64,000 bases of DNA from Tubiluchus corallicola (Eukaryota; Priapulida; Priapulimorpha; Priapulimorphida; Tubiluchidae): positions 577,501-641,500 of the forward strand of contig JAQGDQ010000024.1 of the NCBI GenBank assembly GCA_030141605.1, read 5' to 3'. Positions 23,290-34,663 of the stretch are shown one piece after another (within the stretch, counting starts at the first letter, position 1; each line of letters starts with the position of its first letter). The notes under the pieces are model-generated. The model saw only the letters and a list, made by a program, of their open reading frames with translations, ran no database searches and was not told the DNA's origin. The translations under genes and the position numbers were made by a program.

Positions 23290-26200
23290 GGTTGAAGTAT
23301 TTTGACATTTCATCTTGAAAACCAGGTGCAGTTTATCCATGATGGACATTTTCGACTCCACACAATTTATTTTTAAAGGTACGTAAGCTCAAACATGCTA
23401 AAAACATAAATCAGGCACCTGCGAGTATAAATGAACGGAGCACAGTTTGGATCTAAAATTTTGCATATGTTCATTACAGCTACTAAAGTATTTTTGAGAG
23501 TATTTTCAAGCAAATCTGAATTAGGTGCCTGGAGACCACTCGGTGGTTTAATACGGAATAGGCCCTATTTTATTCCACCTAATACAGCTGCAGAATTCAT
23601 ACACATGTATAATAGTGTAGCATAGCAGTGGAGATTTCAACAAATTATATATAATTCTAAGCCTAAATTAACAGCATTTTTGATTGCATGTTAAATTATA
23701 TGCTCTTCGTGCATAAACAAGAAAACATTGTCATTGCTGCTGTGTTGACTGAACATTCAAGTCTGCTTAGTCACTTGAATAATTTATATACAGCTCATGA
23801 TTCGAGGGGATATAGTTGGCTGAGTAAGTTGTCTGGGTTGACAGTATCATGTAAAGTTCAACTTTTGTAAAATTTTGTAGTGTTCAGTTGAGAGTTCAGT
23901 GGCAGAATGGCTCAGTGTGGTATAAATAACCCTGCAGCACTGTATAGTGACAGCCGGTTGAGTAGGTGGTACTGTAATATACAACACACATTTGCAGCTT
24001 ATCGTGGAAGAGTCAAGGACACCAATGTTTGCATTTCAAAAAGTTGAAGTTGAGAAAATTTTAAATGTATTGAGATATGCAGCATTGGGCGCAATATTGT
24101 TTGAATTGGGGTAGTTTTCATCTGTAAAGGCAAATGCAGCATATCCAGAGGTGGTGTTCCAGTATTTCTTTTCTTTTAAAAATCTGCATTGGCATTTTGT
24201 AAGTGTACCTATTCTTATCATTAAGAATTCTCTTTATTAACTAGTCATTTACACAGAGCCCATGTGAAGAAAAAGATTTTCCCGTTAAATTGTGCAGTTT
24301 GTTGATGCTTCGTGCGTAATATGCATACATAATTATTACATCTTTGTCAATATGAGACATTTTGACAGATTCGCAGTTTTCTTGATCATGTACCAAGTTT
24401 TTTCTACTGTTTGTTGATTTCATTACAGTACAACTATAAATATTGCCTAATACACAATGGACATTAGAAAAGTCATGCTGATTTTAAACGTATTGTTGCG
24501 CTTCTAGATAAATGTTTTGCAATCTGAACTAAACTTTGTAGTAAACAACCACTTACTTGCTTTGCCCGTGCACACTGTGCAGAACGCTAAAATGTCACTT
24601 GTGGTTTTTATTCAAGGCAGACTTTTCATTGGCTAAATACTGTAATTAATACAGTTGTATAGTTAACTGAGTCAAGTTGGTGTACTGGGTGTATAAGTAT
24701 TGAAGGCTTGTTAATTTTTGACTGTAGTAGTTACTACCATCTGCTGTTGGGCTCGGCGGGTGTCACATAACGTTTTAGTTACTCTAATTAACAGCATTTG
24801 ACAAAGTTTGGAATGTGGTCTACCTTGAAAAAAATCTGGTCTACACAGAAGGTGCTATTTTAGTTTTGTGATGGAATTGATTAGCAAATGAATTAAAGTA
24901 ATGTATGTGCCCTAGATGCAAGTAAGCCTATTTCCTGAGGGCAAGGAACTGCAAAATAAGAGGAAATGCACTGGCAGTGGCAGAAATTAATGAGGGTTCT
25001 GTTCAGTAATTATTGACTGTTGTGGTAGAGTGGGGAAGATGAGTGAAGTTTTTAAACTAACCCATATATAGCCAGAAAGCAAAAATAATGCTTTGGCGAT
25101 GTATAAAGTTAGCGAATTCAACATAGAAGCAATTCTGCAAAAGAATATGAAGGTATAAATATCTGCACCTTTAGTATAACATGACTGTGCACTACATGAG
25201 ACAGATTGAAATGTGGAAATCTGTGTATATTATAGCGACTTGTTTTTTGAGCACCTATAATCTTTCCAAATCTCAGGTTCCAATCCCGTGGATCCTAATT
25301 ATTAGCTACACTGAAAAGTATAAATTGCAATTTGATTAGGCTACACAAAAGGATAGGCAGGCAATACACCTAGCTGTTCTGCACTTTCAAGTATTTGCTC
25401 TGTTAAAATTAGGTTTAAATTCCCTTGTTTCTCGTTTATCTCCAGCACAACGTACATACTTTCACTTGTCTAACAACCTGGGTAAGCTGTAGTTTGATTA
25501 CATCGAAACAGGCAGCAGACAGTATAACTGAGTTTATCCGGTTTAAATTGTGTTATCCTGGCTGTCCCGCTTAATCCGTTGAGATCACTGATCGATCAAA
25601 GCGCCTCGACTAGAGACTGAGAAGCTTTTTGATTTATATTAAATCGATTATAGTTTAAACTGTGCTTAATTACCTTTCGTAAATATTGCTGTTATTGCTG
25701 TTGTCATAGCAACATACTGGGGATATTGACGGGTAAATGTCATAATATAGGTGAGCAACTAACACTAAGGAGATAGTTGTGGTGGGACCGCATCAATGAT
25801 AATCCTGCTCACTAAGATCAGCAGCGGTACTTGAGTCATGTCTCATGTTTTGATGTGTAAAAGTCTTCCATCAGTTAAGTAAAAATTACTAAGTATCCAC
25901 TAAATACACACTAAATAAATTTGTTTCATATTAAATTGCACTATCGAGAAATCCCAAGAATTATTGCACTAAGTTGAAAGCTCAAACACTGCTGTGTAGA
26001 GAGTATCTCTTGCTGTGTATGATCGTGGTAAGTTCGCCCAAGTCGAAACAATGCAATGACAGTTCAAAGACATTGATGCGAGATATTAAAACAGATTAAG
26101 GTGGTAGAAATTATAAACTTGGGTACAAAGAACGAGGTGAACATTTGGAGTTGATATTTTATTTTAATTAACACAGTCTTACGGAGTTCCTCTATTATAA

Positions 26201-26307
26201 TCGGAATACTCGTGTTTCCCAAAAAAAGCAAAATGCTTTAAAAACTGGTATTCTATGGATGGGGTTTTTTTATTGTCCGAGTGCTAATAGTGTTTTTTAG
26301 TTTTAAG
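23290..26307. other. Gene-free stretch
   Basis: I see no gene, no RNA gene and no delimited repeat. An RFX X-box-like sequence, GTTGTCATAGCAAC, lies near 25697-25710. Confidence 0.45.
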
Positions 26308-26751
26308 CAGCGGCGGATTATGATTTTATGGGCCTTAGGCTTGAGCTTGGAACGGGCCTTTTAAATGTTGCTACACTGCTGAGCTGACGTGTTTTTGTGG
26401 AGCTCTCGTCGTTTGTAAAGGATGACAAATTAAACAATTTATCACTGATGCATATTGAGTCAGATATGTTGATCTGAAAAATGGACTTTTCAGAAATTAT
26501 AACTGACTTTGTCCCCAGAAAAATTCGGAAACTGAAATTTTGAACTTAAACTGTGTAAACGTGAATTGTGTAAACTTAAATTGTGTAAACTTGATTTGTG
26601 TAAACCCGATTTGAAATATAGTGACTGACTTTTGAAAAAAAACTTTTTTCTATATTTTATTTTGGCGGGCCCCTTGCTCTTCTGTCAATTTATTTTTTTT
26701 ACAACAAAAAATTTTTTTCGTTTTATTTTGCCGGGCCCCTTTTGATCCCGG
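26308..26751. mobile_element. Probable hAT-like MITE with internal minisatellite
   Basis: An exact 8-bp repeat, gttttaag, flanks it (26300-26307 and 26752-26759). The left end is CAGCGGCGGATTATG, a hAT-like start; the right end GATCCCGG is only a weak inverse. Inside are about four copies of a 15-16-bp unit with core TTGTGTAAAC (about 26550-26610) and two GGGCCCCTT motifs near the right end. Confidence 0.65.
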
Positions 26752-28764
26752 GTTTTAAGATGAAATTCATTAGCGTATTGGAAAAGACGAAGCTAACTTT
26801 GTAATATTCTACCTTTTACTTCTGTCAAGGATACTGTTTTCATCGCCATTTGTTTGTTTGATTACAAGTTTGTTAACAAAAACTAAGCCGTGCTTCACCG
26901 ATTTCCAAGTAACTTTCTGATTAACTACATAGGCTTATATGGGAACATTCTGCGTGACGTCACAACGGAAGACCGCAGAAAGCTAGGGACACGTCATTAA
27001 TGAGATGACGTCAGAACAGTTGGGATGTCGTAATTTACCGGCTGTGTACTTTTTGTGGCACGCCGTAGTCTACTGCCTTGGCAGAGGCCTGCTAAGTAGA
27101 TTCTAACCGCTTTACCGCTACCAAGTTTCTAGTTTCTTTATTTATTTGGTTTTTCGAGTTTTATTCTATGCTCCAGATTCATGCAGCTCTGAGTTTGGGT
27201 TTGAGGGTTTTAGCTTCAAGGGCGGCTGTTCGCCGTGGCTGATCGATATTTCTGGAACGCTGTACAGCTGACTGACCTTTAACAGAATGCCTGAATAGCT
27301 TGCTCTATTTATAAGTATTCTTATCGCTCACTAGAGTTGGTTTTAAACAAATCGAAAGTTATGAACGAAATGCAAGAAAACTGCATGCAACCAGCGACGC
27401 TGTAGATGGTCATTAATATGTAACTCAGTGTCACCATAGTTTAATACGGACCATTAACACATACTGTTGTTTGTACTCTCTGTGACTTCTCAGTGTGACG
27501 AATAGTTATAAATTTGGACCACTGACACACTCTTGTTGTACGTAGTATGACTAATATGATTATAAATTTGGTACTTGGCAAGGTGGCTAAATTACAAACT
27601 CATTGTGATGACAAGAAAAGCCCAGTTGTGTAAGTTTGCACAGGTAACTGCACGTATAATAATGTACGTCACCAACGTAAACTTTCACAGATATATAATA
27701 AGTCCAAAGGACATGTTAGAAAACAAAAATGCACAGTTTTTACTTACTTAAATGACACATTTGTCACTTAGAAACAAAAATAATAATGCAACCACGTTGA
27801 AGGTCCAGTGAACACGTTTATGAAATAGTAAAAACTAAGAAAATAAGCACTCTCCTAAAGGTCCACCAGAGTTAAAAGAATTCAGTAAGGACTGCTAAGC
27901 GAGTGAGGCTTTGAAAGTTCTGCAAACTGTAAGTCTCATTTTTTTGTCAATCTTTTTTGTAGTGTCCTGTGTTATTGGCACTCATGCAATTCCCAGTGAT
28001 GGCAGACTCACTTAAGATTGATGTTTGCTGCCTAGCCTATCAGGTTAATCCTGTAAGATGAGACAAGAAGCCATTAAGTCTAGCATCAAGAACTCTGGTT
28101 GCCTCGATCAAGTGTGTATGCATTTTGGAGAATTAACAGTAAAGGCAGTAAGGCAGAAACCTGTTCAGTCGTTGAGCACACACGATGCTATTCTTACGCA
28201 TACTACTCCTACTTATTACTCAAGATGTGTTTTCTTCAGGTGAGGCAAACATGGCATCAAAGGTTATCTTCATGCAGTCTTATTCTTTTAGTCCAGCACT
28301 GCACGTTACTTTTTATTGTGCATCTTTGCCCACCCCTGGTTTTTATATTTGGACCTAGGATTTTGTTGTTGTTGTATTTGTTGAATTGCGACGGTGTGTG
28401 GTTAGTGACCCAAGTTAAATAATAGACGGTTTGGTTAGCAAATGGATGAGGGAGCGTCACGAAAATCGTTTCTAGGACTTCATTTGCCATACTGTCTTTG
28501 GTTGTTTCTCTTCTTAAAGGAATGATGTGGCTAAGACTCCTCACACGGTTCACTATTTCATCTTGGAAAATTATTCCTGACAGTGAGACAGATTCTGGTC
28601 CTGCCACAGCCATCAATATAGTAAATACTTCTAGTGCCAGATAAGTAACGAATGACTTAATAGTACTTTTTATTTTTTAAAATGTGAGTTTTTTAACTAT
28701 CAACAGACTGCTTTGTTATTTATTTATGCAACTAACCCAATGAATCTGTTGTATTACAATAATT
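26752..28764. other. Gene-free stretch
   Basis: No recognised gene. Two TGACGTCA-type sites (CGTGACGTCAC near 26955 and ATGACGTCAG near 27005) lie about 50 bp apart. A 119-codon open frame on the minus strand at 28257-28616 shows no family resemblance, and I do not call it a gene. Confidence 0.4.
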
Positions 28765-29600
28765 CTAAATAAATCGTATATGTGTAAGGTGTATAAAAAA
28801 ATTATCTGCACTTTCTTGCTGATTACAAAAGGCGCAATGTCTGTCGAAGCAAATATTTGTACTGAAATTGTACACATGCCTTATATATATATACATATAT
28901 GTTTGTCTTAATAAGGGGGTTAATCTATGCAGTTTCGTACCAGTCCAGCATGCCTTATATTTTTGAGGTGAAGCAAATTGCCTAGGAATAATGAAATCCA
29001 ATATTTTACGCTATATACCAAAAACCCACAACCTCTCAAGGTTGATGTTTGTCAGTAGCAGCTGCTATTCATTACTTGTTTTGGCTAACATAAAATACAC
29101 ATCATCATTCATTGTGGTTCATATGCATTGACCTCTTTTTTGAAAAATTTGCTGAGCAATTAAGTAAGTTCTGTTTTTCGGATGAAGGTAATTAAGAATT
29201 AGGTGTCTTTGGCAAAATGTAGTAAACTTTCTTTGCAGCATTGTGGCGTAAGAACTAGCTAGACTACTGTAGCTTTCAAGAGCAGAACAAAAGGTTTGCT
29301 AGCTCCACTGACAAATTCCCAATGTGTAACAATTATTCTTTGATATTACTTTGCTCCCATTATCCATTATACTGCCTTATCCAAAAGTAGGCCTTTTAGC
29401 TTTTGTTTTGTGGCTAATAATGAGCACTTGCAATAACTGATAAATTTATAGTCAAGGCTGTGTAATGTTCCCCAAAGTAATTGTCTCTGACTGTAGCCTG
29501 TTCTTGTTGTGAACTTAATCATGGCCACTAATCCCAACAGCAAAGGTTTATTCAAGATTTCTACAAAGATTGTCACAAGAGATCAGCTTGTCGTGAGTCC
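28765..29600 (-). mobile_element. L1-like LINE remnant (ORF2 C-terminus)
   Basis: On the minus strand, KLHRLTPLL is followed by CAFCNQQESADNFFIHL. This resembles the C-terminal CxxC zinc-knuckle region of L1/Tx1-like ORF2 proteins (CxxC...ETxxHLFxxC). Upstream, at 29367-29576, ILNKPLLLGL and WGTLHSLDYKF fit the preceding block (LNxPLW...GIxxxxDL). The final cysteine is lost and frames are broken. Confidence 0.5.
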
Positions 29601-29816
29601 CCTGCTGAATTACCGACTTAAATGGTAAAATCTTCTTGGAATAGAAATTTCTGTGACTACAGTGCATAGACAGTGTGTGATTTTACCAGATTCACTTTTA
29701 TTCTTTAAACAATTTCTCTTGATGTTAGTTGAAGTCAAATAAGACATAAACTTGAAAAAACACCAGAAACATTTAGTGTAAACGTATAATTGTCACTAAC
29801 AAAATTATTTTCATAA

Positions 29817-29822
29817 TTTATT
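29817..29822 (-). terminator. Possible polyadenylation signal of the PHYH gene
   Basis: TTTATT on the plus strand is AATAAA on the minus strand, about 270 bp beyond the PHYH stop codon. This is weak evidence in AT-rich DNA. Confidence 0.3.
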
Positions 29823-30090
29823 TTTAATTACGTAACCACCAACTTATCTTTTCAATAAAATAGAGTAATTTGTATTGAGTGTAGGACGAAACTTAGGTTT
29901 AAAACTTTCAAAATAATTTGTAAACAATTAACTTGCTTAAAATTATATGCCTACTCATATATTCTTTCTTTTTTTTCAAACATAAAAAATTAACAAGCAG
30001 GTCATTTTAAGAGACAAGAAATTTCCAGAGTGCTGTTATTATAATATAGGTATCGTGGTAATATTAAAAAAATGTTTAATCACAGGTTAG

Positions 30091-31089
30091 CTAAAGATTT
30101 ATTTGTTGGCCAATTACGAGCCGACTTCTAAATCTCCATGTATCTTGAAAGCTGACATCAAATCCAGTTTTTCTTTTTGCGATCTCTTTAACTTCATCAG
30201 CAATGTTTTGCTGTGTTGTGCCCTCAACATCTATAAAGTGACACTCAGATGCTGCATAATGACAAGATATGGATTTTCTGCAGCCCTCAGTACAATTGGC
30301 CCCAGAACCATGAATTAACACTGGATGAAAGAAGACACAGTCACCCTTCTCCATTTCCAAGTGCACCCTGGGTTGTGACGGATCATAGTCTTGGATGCCA
30401 TGGTACATCTTATTTACACCGCCCTCCCAATCTGGGTAGGTGTGAGGCTGCAGCTCACCCTTGTGGGACCCTGGAACAACAACTAGACAACCATTAGTTC
30501 TGTCGATCTTTTGCATGGCCGTCCAAGCACAGACAATTCTTTCTGAAGGTCTGAATGGAAAGTAGTGAAGGTCTTGATGCATAGGGTGGCGAGATGTCTT
30601 TGTTCCTGGGTCAGGAGGTTTATTAATCAGCATAGTGTGCATACCCATGATGTTAGGACCAATAAAGTCTTCCACGTATCGTATCACTTGTGGCAATTTG
30701 CAGTAGTGCCAAAGTACATCATCATTAGTAAAATCTTGGATTTTGTTTATCACCATTTCATTAGCAACCATGATACCTTGCTTCACCATTGTTACATCCT
30801 TCATGACTAACAGTCCTGGCACCTGAACTTTCCTGTCACAAATATCCAAAAATCGCTGACGATACTTCTCTATCTCCTCTGAAGGAACTAGATTTTTCAC
30901 AAGCAAGTAGCCATTCTTTTCATAAAACCATCGCTGCTCATCACTGAGCACATCTCCTTTGAAAGTGAACTTGTAGTTCTTCGCAGCAGTAAAAACTGGG
31001 CTGAGTAGTCCAGTTTGAGGCAGAAGATGAGCATGTAGCACCCGAATTCGGTCACTAGCCGCCATTATGTGAGTGCACACACCATGCAA
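30091..31089 (-). CDS. PHYH: Phytanoyl-CoA 2-hydroxylase, peroxisomal, intronless
   Basis: The 332-aa protein aligns along its length with animal PHYH (human about 338 aa). This is the Fe(II)/2-oxoglutarate dioxygenase that hydroxylates phytanoyl-CoA in peroxisomal alpha-oxidation of branched fatty acids. Iron ligands are in H171-Q-D173 and at H260 (VLIHGSG); R271 fits the 2-oxoglutarate contact. Other landmarks are RHPMHQDLHYFPFRPSE and WEGGVNKMYHGIQDY. Near the N-terminus, RIRVLHAHL (residues 14-22) fits the PTS2 pattern R-I-x5-H-L, so import through PEX7 is expected. The second Met (residue 9, 31065) puts this signal at a position closer to the human one and may be the true start. The coding region is one uninterrupted exon, whereas the vertebrate gene has many introns; this suggests a retrocopy, apparently intact. 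Confidence 0.95.
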   Translation of the reverse strand: MHGVCTHIMAASDRIRVLHAHLLPQTGLLSPVFTAAKNYKFTFKGDVLSDEQRWFYEKNGYLLVKNLVPSEEIEKYRQRFLDICDRKVQVPGLLVMKDVTMVKQGIMVANEMVINKIQDFTNDDVLWHYCKLPQVIRYVEDFIGPNIMGMHTMLINKPPDPGTKTSRHPMHQDLHYFPFRPSERIVCAWTAMQKIDRTNGCLVVVPGSHKGELQPHTYPDWEGGVNKMYHGIQDYDPSQPRVHLEMEKGDCVFFHPVLIHGSGANCTEGCRKSISCHYAASECHFIDVEGTTQQNIADEVKEIAKRKTGFDVSFQDTWRFRSRLVIGQQINL

Positions 31090-31119
31090 AGTTTGACTAT
31101 AACAACTTCACTCGGTTGT

Positions 31120-31350
31120 GTGCTTCTTTTACATTAGGTTCAAAGTTTACATGCCACTCGGGTGCAGAGGTGAGGCGAGAAGTACTTAATCTTAGACTTA
31201 TGAACACGAACCTGCAAATATGTAAAAATGTAAATTCTAACTTATGTACTTCTTTTCATTAGGTTCAAAGTTTATGCCCTACTCGTGTTCAGCATTGAGC
31301 TTTACAGGGCCTTGCTTAATCTTAGACCTGTGAATACAAACGTAAAAATA
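31120..31350. repeat. Direct repeat upstream of PHYH with DR1-like motif
   Basis: Two related units start about 125 bp apart (about 31120 and 31245). Both contain CTTCTTTT(A/C)ATTAGGTTC, then AAAGTTTA, and later TTAATCTTAGAC. Each has AGGTTCAAAGTTTA (31136-31149 and 31261-31274), close to a DR1 nuclear receptor site of HNF4 type. Both lie within 190 bp of the PHYH start, where a promoter is expected. Confidence 0.5.
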
Positions 31351-33832
31351 CACAATTCATCAACTGAACATTTAAGCCTGTTTCATCATACATCTTAAGT
31401 GTGTAACAAATACAACTGTTACGTGATAAATAGTTTTCTCTAGATTCATTTGTAAGCGTTCTCCACTGCTTCGGTTTTATTCTACGCAGCCAGCTTGAAA
31501 ATTGAGCTTGTTCAGTTCATTACAAAATGGCTATTGATTAATCATCTTAGTTCACTGTGATGAAGCGGTAGTAACACTGTTGGAAACTGTCACGCAGACT
31601 ATTTTCTAACCAAACATTTGTCCGTGCTTCGATAAAATGATTTTCCCTTTCAAAAAGGGAAAGTAAATCTTTGCATCTGCAGCTCATTTAATATGAATAT
31701 TGTTGTTTTAGCCTAGTTTGAATATTGTGCACATTTAAAATTCTTCCAGGGGAGTTTGGTAGTGGGGGGAAATAATCAGAAAAAATCCATGAATGAAGAA
31801 AATTTGTGTAACTGCCATCCTTTTTTAAAACAAGGAGCCACTAATAACTAAGTCAGGTTTAATAACCCAGATTACAGTTTTGAGCTTTGTGTCCACGATA
31901 CAAAATGTAAAGCTAAAATATTTAACTGAACTGACTTAATGTTTCACATGGTAGGAAAGTCTGTTGTACGGAAGGCACTGCATTTACCAACTATAACGTC
32001 AAATAACTAGTTATACCTTTTCACGAATTTTTTGAGTTTTCCTCATATCTTCCTTCTCATTCATCTTCACAAGACGAATGAGACATCTTCACAAATGTAA
32101 TTTCAAGACGTTCAAAATGACAGGAAATAAATCTAGGTCACTCTAGCTTAAAATCACTTCAGCTTTCACATAAATTGTTGCTTATAAGTGCTCTATGTAT
32201 ACAGTACAGACCTTTCATTTAGTCATGAGACAAGTGAGGCAGACCACAGGGATATGAAACTTACATCAGTTTAAAATTAAATGGGGCTTTACAGATATTT
32301 TGAGCACGACACACCTGCTCTTCACTTAGCTAATAAAAGTTCAACTTAATTTTATCACGGGAGAATAAATTAAATTCAACTAAAATTAATTAATTAAACA
32401 GCTCTAATTAATTAATTAACGAATTGCTACATTTTTTGCTTTGAACCAAATGTCCTAGTTAATCACACTGCCAAATTTCAATTCAGCTGGATTATGGGAA
32501 CATGCAGTTTAAAATTAATTAATTAAACAGCTGTACTTAATTAACTAATTAATGATTCGTTACAATTAATCATCACAGCAATTTTCTAGAAAATTGTTGC
32601 AATTTCTAATTTAAAATTAATTAATGAAACAGCTGCAATTAATAAACTAATTAATAAATTGTGACAGATTCTTGAATGAAGGACAGCCTATCTAATCATC
32701 ACGCCAAATTCCAACTCAACTGAATACATACTTTTGGATTTGAAAAGTTGAAAAAAGTGTGACGGAGAGGGTGCATTTTGGCTTTTACATGAGAACGGTG
32801 CAGGTTGAATCCAGCCACTAAGCGATTAACTAATAACAAAAGTGGTGTTCGTCCATGGCCAGCAAGTTCTTACAGCAGCTCAGAGCATTACTGAGCTGTT
32901 GCATTACGAACTGGGGGTGACCATCAGGCAAACAACAGACAATAACGCAGAATATTTTCGCGGTATTAATTAAGTTTGCTCGTTTTGCTGGACACTGTTG
33001 CCAAGCTTGTTCCATAGTTGGCTTGCCATGATCGTTGATAATTAGGTGTTACATATTTTCACACATTAGCAAACAAGATAGGGCTTGTGCATGGATAAGT
33101 TTTCATGTAAAAGCCATAAACCAGATTTTTTCTAAGACCCAAACTAATTCTTGGAAATTTTGGTGGTGAACCATGTATATATATCCTTCTTATTTCACAA
33201 CCTGACAGTCAAATGTGACTACTACTGCTGGTGTTAGGCTGTAACATATTATTTCATGCGTTACTAATATTTAATGTATAAGTAGCTGTTCTGTTTATGA
33301 TTCTAATTTTTCCAGAGATCATAATTTCAAAAATGTTAGCTTTGTAAATTTTCTCACTTAATTTGCAACCAGTCTTAAGCCCTATTCAATGTTCCATTAT
33401 CATTTCAGGTATGACTGTATTCTGAAGTTCAAAACAATAGAGGATTCATTCAATGAGTGTGCCATCTACAACTCATTATAAACATAGGTGAGTTAAACAA
33501 GTAATAAATTTCTCTTTTATTACCTTACATGCAGACTATAAAGTGGTTATAGTGTTAAATAATGGCAGTTCTTGCAGAGTGCTCTTTAGGTTCTGAAGTC
33601 AGTTTAATGTCAGTTACTTTCTAATTGCTTTATTACCAAAAAGTAGAGACTGCATGCTAAAGCTGTTGAAAATAGCTTGAAGCATTTGTCATAGTAATTA
33701 ACCTAATATATTATATAAAATATATTGGTAATTAATTATTTTAACATTTTTAATTAGTGCTCCTTTGTTTATACTGCCTAATAAAGTTCCATTAGCAATG
33801 ATTAGCCAGTTTCTAGTTACCACAGTTGGTAC
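31351..33832. other. Gene-free stretch between PHYH and the next MITE
   Basis: No gene is recognised. It holds the AT-rich repeats at 32381-32727. A short piece at 33410-33479 with a good acceptor in front (atcatttcag) reads YDCILKFKTIEDSFNECA and stops soon after. It could be a terminal or untranslated exon, but nothing confirms it. Confidence 0.4.
32381..32727. repeat. Three diverged copies of a TTAATTAA-rich unit
   Basis: Units begin near 32382, 32511 and 32612. Each has AAATTAATTAAT(T/G)AAACAGCT followed by a TTAATTAA-rich run and an A(A/T)TTG end. Between them, a segment like TAATCACACTGCCAAATTTC also recurs (32459-32491, 32693-32727). It is a degenerate tandem array with a period of about 100-130 bp. 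Confidence 0.65.
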
Positions 33833-34663
33833 TAGAGGTGGGACGAAGCTTAAGTTTCCGAAACCGAATCGAAGCCGAATCTCGTGTTTTTCCAGATTCT
33901 GAAACTGAACCGAATCCGAGTCTTTAATACCAAATACCAAATGGTAATTTTGAATGCCAAAGGGATCAGAATCTTGTAACATAACTCCAGTTAGTTTTCC
34001 ATATTACGATCAGTGTAGTGTTAGTTACAATGGATGCTTCATTGAAGCATATATATATATAAGAACAGTCTTGTATAATGGTCTTGCTAAACACAGTAAA
34101 GTTCCTTAGTTTTTGCCTTATGTGCTTTGATATTTATTTATTGCAAGCTAGAAAATAATGTTATTACTATACAAAATGTGAGTAGTGCTATGTATAAAGA
34201 GTTCATAGAGATTTTGGCATATTTTATGACTGTACTTTATTATTTAGCACTAAATTAGTAACATTTAGAAGGTAAAAATAAATTAAACTCAACACATGCT
34301 AAAATATAGTTTGTCTTTAGAAGGATAGTAGCCAAAATCTTGTGATAAAATTGTGTCACTATTGAAAATATTTAGTGTCAGTCGGGTATTTAAGCAGTGC
34401 ATAAATATAACTTTTATGGAACTTTGCGATTACATTAAAAGTGCAAACATGACAAAATGCACAAATTTACATTTTTCTTAGAAATTAAACTGGTAAGACG
34501 GGAAATTATGCAAATTTTACAACACTAGTTTCTATTTTTTTACCGAACCCGAACCAAATCTGAAGTACGTTAAAGTAAAACCTCGGCGGATCTAAATCGA
34601 AGCTCCGATTCGGATTCGCTATCCGAAGATCCGGAGTAGTGAAACTTTTTCGTCCCATCCCTA
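33833..34663. mobile_element. MITE with TAGRG(R)TGGGACGAA ends
   Basis: The left end TAGAGGTGGGACGAA is matched by the inverse of the right end, TTCGTCCCATCCCTA. The flanks gttggtac (33825-33832) and gttggtat (34664-34671) agree at 7 of 8 bases. Subterminal runs are rich in CCGAA/TTCGG. The 831-bp body is non-coding and AT-rich. It is probably a non-autonomous hAT element, related in style to the pair at 4529-5148. Confidence 0.8.

Noticed and set aside
28257-28616. 119-codon open frame on the minus strand
   Set aside because: No recognisable domain or conserved motif, and no splice partners; AT-rich DNA yields such frames by chance.
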